A stretch of DNA of 45,030 bases from Planifilum fulgidum. Lineage in GTDB: Bacteria > Bacillota > Bacilli > Thermoactinomycetales > DSM-44946. A program made the translations under genes and the position numbers. The number at the start of each line of letters is the position of its first letter. Within the stretch, counting starts at the first letter, position 1. The notes beneath the pieces are model-generated. The model made no database searches and was not told the origin of the DNA. It was given only the letters and a program-made list of their open reading frames with translations. The DNA is taken from assembly GCF_900113175.1 (NCBI RefSeq), contig NZ_FOOK01000029.1, positions 1 through 45,030 of the forward strand, written 5' to 3'. Shown one piece after another: positions 38,496 through 45,030 of this stretch.

Positions 38496-41400
38496 TTGAG
38501 CTGGTTGACCCGCTTTTCCCTGAAAAATGTGGCCGCCGTACTCATCCTGATCCTCCTCGTCACCCTCGGCGGGGTGTATTCGGCGGGACAGATGAAGATG
38601 GAGGCGATGCCGGACATCTCTTTTCCGGTGATCGTCGCGATCACTCCCTATCCCGGAGCGTCGCCGGAGGACGTGGACGAAAAGGTGACCCAGCCCATCG
38701 AGCAGGCGCTCATGGGCACAAAGGGGGCGAAAAAGGTCCAGTCCATCTCGGCGGACAGCACCTCGGTCGTGGTGGTGGAATTTGATTTCGATGCCGATTT
38801 GGACAAGATTCAGCGAGAGATGGAAGAGGCGGTGAGCCGGCTCCAGCTTCCCGACGAAGCGATGGACACCACCTTCAACCGCTTCGGCTTTGACACCTTC
38901 CCCATGATGATCGTCAGCCTGTACAGCAAAGATAAGAAGCCGGAGGAACTGGAAAAATGGGTGAAGGAAGAAGTGGAGCCGGCCTTGAAATCGGTCGCCG
39001 GCGTCGGACGGGTCGACGTCAAGGGGCAGGGTCCCAAGGCCGTGGTGGTTCGGCTCAAGCCGGACAAACTGAAAAAGTACAATCTGACCTCCCAGCAGGT
39101 GCAGCAGGCGCTCCAGGGGAACAACGTTTCCATCCCGGTGGGGGATTTGCGCGTGGACCGGCTGGATATGCCGGTGCGCGTCGACCGGAAAATCACCTCC
39201 GTCGAGGACCTGCGGAACATGCGCCTGACGGTCTACCCCGACGCCCAGGCGGGGATGAAGCAAGCCTTTGAGCAGATCGGACAGGGAATGGAAGGATTGG
39301 GGCAGGCCGTCGGCGGTTTGGGGCAGGCCGTGGGCGGACTCGGTGAAGCGGTGGGTCAGCTCGGCCAGGGATTGGGCCAGGTGGGCCAGGGAGTGGGACT
39401 GGTGCAGGCCCAGGTGCAGCTGCTGCAGTCGGCACAGCAGTTGCAGGCCCAGCTTCTCGGGGATCGCATCGCCCTGAACGATGCGGAACAGCGGCTCCGG
39501 GAAAATCCCGCCGACGGGGAAGCGGCCCGCGAAGTGGCGATGTTGAAGGCCAAGATTCAAGCGGAGGAAAAGGGGCTCAAGGAAATCGACAACCGGATCA
39601 GACAGATTCAAAAGCAGATGCCCCAACCGAAGGGAACGGGCGGGAAGAACGCCCAACTCCCCTCCGGCCTTCAGCCGCCCAAGGCGACCGGCCAGAAGAT
39701 GACGAAACCGTCCTCCGCCGGGGAGCAGAAGATCCGGACGATCAAACTGTCCGATATTGCCGAGGTCAAGGAGACGTCGGAAGGGAACACCCTGATCACC
39801 CGGACCAACGGCAAGCCCTCGGTCAACATTGAGGTAGTCCAGGCGCCGGACGGGAATGTGGTCGAAGCGGTCGACGGGGTTAAAGCCAAACTGGACGAAC
39901 TGAAGAGGAAGCATCCGGAGATCGAGACCACCCTCCTGCACGATCAGTCCCGGGCCGTGAAGGATTCCATCATGACGATGGTGCGGGAAGGGTTGCTGGG
40001 CGCCCTGTTCGCCTCCCTGGTGATTCTGGTGTTCCTGCGCAATCTGCGCACCACCCTGATCGCCATCGTGTCCATTCCGCTTTCGGTGCTCACCACGTTG
40101 ATGCTGCTAAATCAAGCGGACATCACCCTCAACATCATGACCCTGGGCGGCCTTGCCGTGGCCATCGGCCGGGTGGTGGATGACAGCATCGTCGTGATCG
40201 AGAACATTTACCGCCACTTCTCCAAGACCCGGGAGCGGGGGGTCTCCCTGATCCAGTACGCCACCAAGGAAGTGGGTTCGGCGATCGCCTCTTCGACGAT
40301 GACGACGGTGGCCGTGTTCGTTCCTCTGGGAATGGTGAGCGGGATCGTCGGAAAAGTTTTCGTTCCCTTCGCCGTCACCGTCGTGATCGCCCTGCTCAGC
40401 TCGCTGGTGGTGGCGGTGACGGTGGTGCCGCTGCTCGCCAAATTGACCCTTTTGAACGGAAAAAAGCTGAAGACGGAACACCGGGAGAGCCGATTGGCCC
40501 GGGTTTACCGGCAGGCCTTGTCCTGGGCGCTGGATCACCGGAAAACGGTCCTGTTGCTCTCCACGGTGATACTGTTGGCCAGCCTGCTCCTCATTCCGGT
40601 GGTGGGAACCAGCTTTTTGCCGGCGGATAAGGACAAGGCGATCCGGATCGAGGTGAAGATGCCCTCCGGCACGGCGCTGGAGGTGACCAACGAGAAGGCG
40701 AAGGAGATTGAAGACCAGTTGAAGACCTATCCCGAGGTCCGCGTCGTGTCCACCACCGTGGGGAACCTGCGCGGGCAGCTGGCGGGGGACGGTTCGATCG
40801 GCAGCACCAACCGCGTCAACACGTTTGTCAGCCTGGACCCCGATACGAAGATGGACGCCTTCGTGAAGCGCGTCCGCGACGACATGGAGCGGATCAGGGG
40901 AGACGCGGAATTGAACGTGCATGAGGTGAACAGCATGATCCCCACCAGCGGCGAAATTGTCGCCGTGGTGAAGGGGGACCGGATAAAGGACATCCGCAAG
41001 GTGGCCGAGGAGCTTACGGAACGGATGGAGAAGATGGACAGCCTGGCCAACGTGACCAACAACCTGAGCGAGCAGAAGGAACTGGTGAATATCGAAGTCG
41101 ACCAGAAGAAGGCGGCCAAGGAAGGATTGTCCGCCGCCCAGGTGGCCATGTCGATCCGGGGCCTGTTTGAGGCGGACACCGTGACGGAGCTGGAAAACGG
41201 TTCCCAGGTGCAGGAGATCAAGCTGGGGCTGGAGCGGAAGGATCTCGATTCCGTGAAGAAGCTGAAGGATATCCGGATCATGGGCCCCACCGGGGATCTG
41301 GTCCGGCTCGGGGACGTGGCCGAGGTGAAAAAGGTGAAGGGGCCGGTGACGATCCAGAAGGAAAACGGCCAGCCCTACGCCACCGTCACCGGGGACATCA

Positions 41401-42044
41401 CCATCTCCGATTCCGGCGCCGTCTCCCGGGAGGTGCGGCAGATCATCGGCGAGATGGACCTGCCCTCCGGCATCTCGGTAAACCTCAGCGGAGAGACCGA
41501 GGAGATGGACAAGAGCTTCGCCCAGCTGGGCGTGGCCATGGTGGTGGCCGTGCTGGCGGTCTATCTGGTGATGATCATCGCCTTCGGCGAAGCCACCGCT
41601 CCCTTCACCATCATGTTCTCCCTGCCGTACGCGGTGATCGGGGGACTGGTGGGATTGTGGATCTCCGGTCAGCCCATCAGTGTCTCCGCCCTGATCGGAG
41701 CGCTGATGTTGATCGGGATCGTGGTCACCAATGCCATCGTGTTGATTGACCGGGTGCAGCAGCAGCGGGCGCGGGGGCTGGACGTTCGTTCCGCGCTGCT
41801 GGAGGCGGGAGGAACCCGACTGCGCCCGATCCTGATGACCGCTTTCGCCACCATTTTCGCCCTGCTTCCCCTGGGGCTGGGCTACGGTGAAGGAAGCCTG
41901 ATCTCCCAGGGGTTGGCGGTGGTGGTGATCGGCGGGCTGACGTCCTCCACGTTCCTCACCCTGTTCATCGTTCCGATCATGTACAGCATCCTTACGGGAG
42001 TGAAGGAGCGGGTGATCGGAAAGCGCGCCGGTTCGTCGGCATGA
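38496..42044 (+). CDS. RND-superfamily exporter (AcrB/SwrC-like) with a long porter-domain insertion
   Basis: This 1182-residue proton-driven exporter has twelve helices and two large extracellular loops. The N-terminus LTRFSLKNVAAVLILILLVT leads into GQMKMEAMPDISFPVIVAIT and PGASPEDVDEKVTQPIEQAL. The proton-relay acids lie in GRVVDDSIVVIENIYRH (helix 4). Between about residues 255 and 410 an extra stretch interrupts the porter domain: eight glycine/glutamine-rich heptads (about 261-316), then a coiled coil and a Pro/Gly linker. Usual lengths are about 1030-1065. The TTG at 38496 follows AGGAGG. No membrane-fusion partner is nearby, as expected for Gram-positive SwrC/YerP types. Confidence 0.9.
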   Translation: MSWLTRFSLKNVAAVLILILLVTLGGVYSAGQMKMEAMPDISFPVIVAITPYPGASPEDVDEKVTQPIEQALMGTKGAKKVQSISADSTSVVVVEFDFDADLDKIQREMEEAVSRLQLPDEAMDTTFNRFGFDTFPMMIVSLYSKDKKPEELEKWVKEEVEPALKSVAGVGRVDVKGQGPKAVVVRLKPDKLKKYNLTSQQVQQALQGNNVSIPVGDLRVDRLDMPVRVDRKITSVEDLRNMRLTVYPDAQAGMKQAFEQIGQGMEGLGQAVGGLGQAVGGLGEAVGQLGQGLGQVGQGVGLVQAQVQLLQSAQQLQAQLLGDRIALNDAEQRLRENPADGEAAREVAMLKAKIQAEEKGLKEIDNRIRQIQKQMPQPKGTGGKNAQLPSGLQPPKATGQKMTKPSSAGEQKIRTIKLSDIAEVKETSEGNTLITRTNGKPSVNIEVVQAPDGNVVEAVDGVKAKLDELKRKHPEIETTLLHDQSRAVKDSIMTMVREGLLGALFASLVILVFLRNLRTTLIAIVSIPLSVLTTLMLLNQADITLNIMTLGGLAVAIGRVVDDSIVVIENIYRHFSKTRERGVSLIQYATKEVGSAIASSTMTTVAVFVPLGMVSGIVGKVFVPFAVTVVIALLSSLVVAVTVVPLLAKLTLLNGKKLKTEHRESRLARVYRQALSWALDHRKTVLLLSTVILLASLLLIPVVGTSFLPADKDKAIRIEVKMPSGTALEVTNEKAKEIEDQLKTYPEVRVVSTTVGNLRGQLAGDGSIGSTNRVNTFVSLDPDTKMDAFVKRVRDDMERIRGDAELNVHEVNSMIPTSGEIVAVVKGDRIKDIRKVAEELTERMEKMDSLANVTNNLSEQKELVNIEVDQKKAAKEGLSAAQVAMSIRGLFEADTVTELENGSQVQEIKLGLERKDLDSVKKLKDIRIMGPTGDLVRLGDVAEVKKVKGPVTIQKENGQPYATVTGDITISDSGAVSREVRQIIGEMDLPSGISVNLSGETEEMDKSFAQLGVAMVVAVLAVYLVMIIAFGEATAPFTIMFSLPYAVIGGLVGLWISGQPISVSALIGALMLIGIVVTNAIVLIDRVQQQRARGLDVRSALLEAGGTRLRPILMTAFATIFALLPLGLGYGEGSLISQGLAVVVIGGLTSSTFLTLFIVPIMYSILTGVKERVIGKRAGSSA
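39276..39443 (+). repeat. In-frame heptad repeats inside the RND exporter
   Basis: Eight consecutive 21-base units encode seven-residue repeats: IGQGMEG, LGQAVGG, LGQAVGG, LGEAVGQ, LGQGLGQ, VGQGVGL, VQAQVQL, LQSAQQL. Units 2-4 are nearly alike at DNA level. The pattern puts a hydrophobic residue at every first position, suggesting a glycine-rich helix bundle. Confidence 0.85.
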
Positions 42045-42049
42045 CGTAC

Positions 42050-42086
42050 AAACGGCCGTTGACGCGAAGTCAACGGCCGTTTCCTG
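42050..42086. terminator. Bidirectional hairpin between the RND exporter and pyrD
   Basis: AAACGGCCGTTGAC (42050-42063), loop GCGAA, GTCAACGGCCGTTT (42069-42082) is a perfect 14-base-pair stem between convergent genes. Confidence 0.85.
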
Positions 42087-42132
42087 TGTGTGAAGGATGT
42101 ATCCGGCGGCGGCATGCCCGGCCCGAAAGGTT

Positions 42133-43215
42133 TCAAGCGTCCTTTCCCACCGCCTGCCGGATGTGACTGAATCCGTCCCGCTTCAGGAGCTGGAGCAGTT
42201 CCCGGTTGATTTTCCGGGCGATGGAAGGTCCCCGGTAGATCATCCCGGTGTACACCTGGACGAGGCTGGCTCCCGCGCGGATTTTTTCGTAGGCGTCCTC
42301 TCCGGTGAAGATGCCTCCCGTTCCGATGATGGGGACGCGTCCGTCGGTGTGCCGAAAGATGCGGCGAATCACTTCGGTGGATCGCTTCGCCAGGGGGCGG
42401 CCGCTGAGTCCCCCCGCTTCTTCGCGGAGGGGGGAGGAGATCCCCTCCCGGGAAAGGGTGGTGTTGGTGGCGATAAACCCGTCGATCCCCGCCTCCAGGG
42501 AGACATCCACCGCCGTCTCCAGGGCCTCATCGGTCAGGTCCGGCGAGATCTTGAGGAGGAGGGGGCGGATTTCCCCGGTTTCCTCCCGCAGCACTTCCCG
42601 CTCGCCGAGGATGTCTTCCAGAAGCGGCTTCAGCGCCTCCGGCCGATGCAGGTCCCGGAGCCCCTCCGTGTTGGGAGAACTGATGTTGATGACGAAATAA
42701 TCGCCGTGGCGGTACAGGGCGCGGAGACTGCACCGATAGTCCTGAAAAGCTTGTTCGTTGGGAGTGTTGCGGTTTTTTCCGATGTTGATGCCGATGGGCA
42801 GGCGGGGCCGGGGGAGACGGGTGAAATGCTCCATCGCCTGACGGGCTCCGCGGTTGTTGAAACCCATCCGGTTGATGAGGGCTTCTTCCCGGGGCAGCCG
42901 GAACAGGCGGGGCTTGCGGTTGCCCGGCTGCGGCAGCGGGGTGATCGTCCCCACCTCGATGTGTCCGAAGCCGAAGGCGGAAAGGGCCGGATAAACCGTG
43001 GCGTTTTTGTCGAAGCCGGCGGCCAGTCCCACCGGATTGGGAAAGGACAGCCCCCAAAGAGAAACTTCCAGGGCCGGGTTTTCCACCGCGTAGAATTTGC
43101 GGGACAGAGACAGAAGCGCGGGGAAGGATTGAAGGGACTCCAGCCCCCGGACCGCCCATTCGTGCGCCCGCTCGGGATCGTATCGAAACAGGAGACGTCG
43201 CCATAAGGAATACAA
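42133..43215 (-). CDS. pyrD: Dihydroorotate dehydrogenase, class 2 (quinone-linked)
   Basis: This 360-residue FMN enzyme oxidises dihydroorotate to orotate in pyrimidine synthesis and passes electrons to quinone. The amphipathic N-terminus (LWRRLLFRYDPERAHEWAVR) is the membrane-association helix that marks class 2. The core has NPVGLAAGFDKNA, FNNRGA, INISSPNTEGL (with the catalytic-loop serine) and the FMN-binding IIGTGGIFTGEDAYEKI. The TTG at 43215 follows AAGGGAAGAG. It stands outside any pyr operon, usual for class 2 enzymes. A broken second copy lies at 23548-23633. Confidence 0.96.
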   Translation of the reverse strand: MYSLWRRLLFRYDPERAHEWAVRGLESLQSFPALLSLSRKFYAVENPALEVSLWGLSFPNPVGLAAGFDKNATVYPALSAFGFGHIEVGTITPLPQPGNRKPRLFRLPREEALINRMGFNNRGARQAMEHFTRLPRPRLPIGINIGKNRNTPNEQAFQDYRCSLRALYRHGDYFVINISSPNTEGLRDLHRPEALKPLLEDILGEREVLREETGEIRPLLLKISPDLTDEALETAVDVSLEAGIDGFIATNTTLSREGISSPLREEAGGLSGRPLAKRSTEVIRRIFRHTDGRVPIIGTGGIFTGEDAYEKIRAGASLVQVYTGMIYRGPSIARKINRELLQLLKRDGFSHIRQAVGKDA

Positions 43216-43470
43216 GATGTCTCTTCCCTTCTGTTCATTCGTTCTATTTATGATGAGAATCCTCCCGTTTTATTCCGGTGCAAATGCGGGATCACTTCAA
43301 GAAGAGATTTGGCAACCTTCTACCATAATAACATGTTTCCCGTCTCCGCCGTGGGATGCGTTCGCCCGGGAAGGTTGACGCTCTCACGAGGATCCGGGAA
43401 ACCCGTCAAAAAAGGCATCGATGGTGATTGGGAAATGGATCGGCGGCCGGTGGACCGCCATCCGGCCGGT

Positions 43471-43614
43471 TTATGCGAGAAATCCCACCAGAAAGCAAAG
43501 GAAACCCAGGATGATCGGTTCAAAAAACGCATCTTTTTTTCTCAGAAACAACCAGATTCCCAGACATTCCAAAAAAAGTCCCGCCAGAAAAAAGAATGTG
43601 CTCCAGTTTTCCAT
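43471..43614 (-). CDS. Small hydrophobic membrane protein, 47 residues
   Basis: Read leftward from the ATG at 43614: MENWSTFFFLAGLFLECLGI followed by WLFLRKKDAFFEPIILGFLC and FLVGFLA, stop. A strong ribosome binding site (GGAGGAG) sits eight bases upstream. The layout is two membrane helices (about 6-24 and 30-47) joined by a positively charged turn (LRKKD), a likely hairpin in the membrane. I do not recognise a family. A TATACT on the minus strand (43656-43661) is a possible -10. It is divergent from the RdgB-type gene. Confidence 0.7.
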   Translation of the reverse strand: MENWSTFFFLAGLFLECLGIWLFLRKKDAFFEPIILGFLCFLVGFLA

Positions 43615-43655
43615 GATCCATTCTCCTCCGGAAGCGGTCCATACTTCAGTTTTAA

Positions 43656-43662
43656 GTATAAT
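43656..43662. promoter_or_regulatory. Overlapping divergent -10 elements
   Basis: TATAAT (43657-43662) on the plus strand and TATACT (43656-43661) on the minus strand share the same bases. They point at the RdgB-type gene and the small membrane protein. The -35 regions are poor. Confidence 0.45.
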
Positions 43663-43685
43663 GGATGAAGAATGGAGGGAAAACG

Positions 43686-44276
43686 GTGAAACTTCGTTTT
43701 GTCACGGAAAATGTCGGAAAGTTGGAGGAAGCGAGGACCGTCCTCTCTCCCCTGGGCATCGAAGTGGTCCATCATTCCCTCGCACTGGTGGAACCGGTGG
43801 AGGGCGGGATTGAGGACGTTTGTCTCGAAAAGTTGCGCCAGGTGAGGCGAACGGGATTGAACCGGGTGATGGTGGACGATGCCGGGCTTTTTCTGAAGGC
43901 ATACCCGGGCTTTCCCGGCGTGTTGACCAAAAGGATTTTCGATCAGATCGGATACCGGGGTTTTATGAAACTGCTGTCGGGCGAGTCGCGCCAGGCCTGG
44001 CTGGAGGGAACGGTCGCCGTCCTGTGGGACGGGAAGGTTCGCTGTTTCACCGGCAGGACCCACGGCAGCATCATCGAGGCGGACCCGGAACGCCTCCGGC
44101 CGGAACCGGGCTTCCCCTTCAACCCGGTCTTTGTTCCCGAGGGGGAGGAGCGGGTCTTGTCGGAGCTGTCGCCGGAAAAGCGTCTTGAGCACTCTTACCG
44201 GAGAAAGGCGCTGGAGCAGCTGGCGGCCTGGCTGAAGGAACGGACGGGTCGGAATGACGGGGAGCCTGCGGACTAG
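43686..44276 (+). CDS. Non-canonical purine NTP pyrophosphatase (RdgB/HAM1-like)
   Basis: This 196-residue enzyme is expected to cut ITP, XTP and dITP to monophosphates, cleaning the nucleotide pool. The start KLRFVTENVGKLEEARTVL has the T-x-N-x-x-K motif (Thr7, Asn9, Lys12). DDAGLFLKAYPGFPGVLTKR matches the family's catalytic-acid stretch, and EKRLEHSYRRKALEQLAAWL closes the protein. The central part is more divergent than in classical RdgB, so the substrate may differ. The GTG at 43686 has TGGAGGGA seven bases upstream and gives the family's usual N-terminus; the ATG at 43665 lacks a site. Confidence 0.85.
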   Translation: MKLRFVTENVGKLEEARTVLSPLGIEVVHHSLALVEPVEGGIEDVCLEKLRQVRRTGLNRVMVDDAGLFLKAYPGFPGVLTKRIFDQIGYRGFMKLLSGESRQAWLEGTVAVLWDGKVRCFTGRTHGSIIEADPERLRPEPGFPFNPVFVPEGEERVLSELSPEKRLEHSYRRKALEQLAAWLKERTGRNDGEPAD

Positions 44277-44341
44277 AACGGCGGAGCCGCTTCGGATTTC
44301 CGTCGATTTTCTGACAGGTTTCTCCTCGCCGGGAAAAGGGA

Positions 44342-45030
44342 TGTCAAGCGTCAGTGAAAATGTCACCATAAAACGTCCGTGATTCTGTCACCTTAACCCT
44401 TCCCATCCCGAGCGGGAGTGAAAGTGACCGACAAGGATGGGAAGGAGGTGGTATGAATCCGGGATCAAAGATTCCTGCCTTCAGCCTGCTAACCCGATGA
44501 CGACTGGCCATGACCTTGATTTTGAGGTATCATGGAGTTGGATTTTGGTGTTACCCAGGCTTTGCGCCATGGGTGATTGGGAGCAGGCTTACGAGGTTTC
44601 GTAACGCCTGCCTTTTCTTTTTCCGGCTTCGAAGCAGGCTTTCGAACCGGTTTTTCCACCCGCTTGACGAACAGGATCTCCCCGCTATGCTCGATGCACA
44701 CCGAACCGTCCAGGGTCTGGCGAACCTCCACCTCCGTTTTGAGCGGAAGGATGCGGTCGGATACGATCTTGTACGTGTGTCCTTGGTACGAGATCGTTTG
44801 ACCCGAACCCACTTTCCGGTATACCCCCCGGTAGCAAAGGATGTGCTTCAGGGCGCGGGGGTGGGTGTAAGGGACGAAGGCAGATTCTTTTTCAGCCGGT
44901 TCCACGGCGAACAGCCGATTGTGTTTTTCGATCAACTCGGGCAGAACCTCGTTTCCTTCGTCGACGGAGCCGACCTTTCGTAAACGGAGCTCAATGATCC
45001 AGCGGTCCTGTGTCGTCTGGAAGCATCGCT
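44342..45030 (-). mobile_element. ISNCY/IS1202-like insertion sequence, transposase 3' end (partial)
   Basis: The left boundary is placed near 44342, where TGTCAAGCGTCAGTG begins. The next 60 bases carry repeated GTGACA motifs (as TGTCACC at 44361 and 44386), as seen at the ends of this IS group. The transposase C-terminus fills 44489 to the window edge. The exact boundary and target duplication cannot be confirmed. Confidence 0.65.
44489..45030 (-). CDS. ISNCY-family transposase, C-terminal part (partial)
   Basis: Reading leftward from the window edge, the frame gives RCFQTTQDRWIIELRLRKVG, then LPELIEKHNRLFAVEPAEKE. This is the end of the DDE integrase core of IS1202/ISNCY-type transposases. 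A small beta-rich domain (VYRKVGSGQTISYQGHTYKI) and a basic, lysine-rich tail follow. About 180 codons are in the window and the stop is at 44489-44491. The catalytic residues lie outside, so activity cannot be judged. Confidence 0.75.
   Translation of the reverse strand, partial: RCFQTTQDRWIIELRLRKVGSVDEGNEVLPELIEKHNRLFAVEPAEKESAFVPYTHPRALKHILCYRGVYRKVGSGQTISYQGHTYKIVSDRILPLKTEVEVRQTLDGSVCIEHSGEILFVKRVEKPVRKPASKPEKEKAGVTKPRKPAPNHPWRKAWVTPKSNSMIPQNQGHGQSSSG

Overview
The window is about 45 kb of GC-rich DNA from a Gram-positive bacterium of the Bacillota. Evidence for this is strong AGGAGG-type ribosome binding sites, frequent GTG and TTG starts, Bacillus-type SOS boxes, and a block hprK-lgt-yvoD-ppaX-yvoF in the order I recall from Bacillus subtilis. 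The high GC content and remnants of a ba3-type oxidase fit a thermophilic Thermoactinomycetaceae-like organism (Planifilum or a relative), but that is inference. The window is mostly core chromosome and is cut at both ends by insertion sequences: an IS3-family element on the left and an ISNCY/IS1202-like element on the right.

Layout. 1-340: the end of an IS3-family element. 341-2050: a gene-poor, apparently decayed stretch. 2100-3056 (minus): an aldo/keto reductase. 3195-3540: broken ends of ba3 oxidase subunits II and I. 4142-6755: argG-argH behind a promoter with an ArgR-like box. 7030-13892: ftsE-ftsX, three tandem coiled-coil/M23 peptidases and the S41 protease ctp, a cell-wall hydrolysis cluster. 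13950-15502 (minus): uppP, then a lipoprotein and a small cysteine-rich protein. 15865-17191: an ArsR repressor with a CDF metal exporter. 17557-17964: a VOC protein behind an SOS box. 18364-23230: SOS-controlled uvrB-uvrA. 23253-23880: a gene-less stretch holding a pyrD fragment.

23954-26342: DUF302 protein, YvlD-like membrane protein and a gamma-glutamyltransferase-like protein. 26540-27538: a CdaR/PucR-like regulator. 27660-28769: an MsmX-type sugar ABC ATPase, followed by hprK (28835) and then lgt-yvoD-ppaX-yvoF (30262-33297), which links carbon catabolite control, lipoprotein maturation and pyrophosphate handling. 33845-36250 (minus): an operon of MBL hydrolase, TetR regulator and DNA polymerase IV (dinB) behind a promoter framed by two identical dyads. 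36425-37447 (minus): namA, divergent from a GbsR/MarR-like regulator (37688) and a large RND exporter (38496-42044). 42133-43215 (minus): pyrD. 43471-43614 (minus): a 47-residue membrane protein. 43686-44276: an RdgB/HAM1-type pyrophosphatase.

I found no clearly new multi-gene system. The best leads are the triplicated FtsEX-linked M23 hydrolases, the TetR-MBL-dinB operon, the SOS box in front of the VOC gene, the lipoprotein with a toxin-like domain, and the two decayed loci (ba3 oxidase and pyrD copy). No RNA gene or CRISPR array was recognised.
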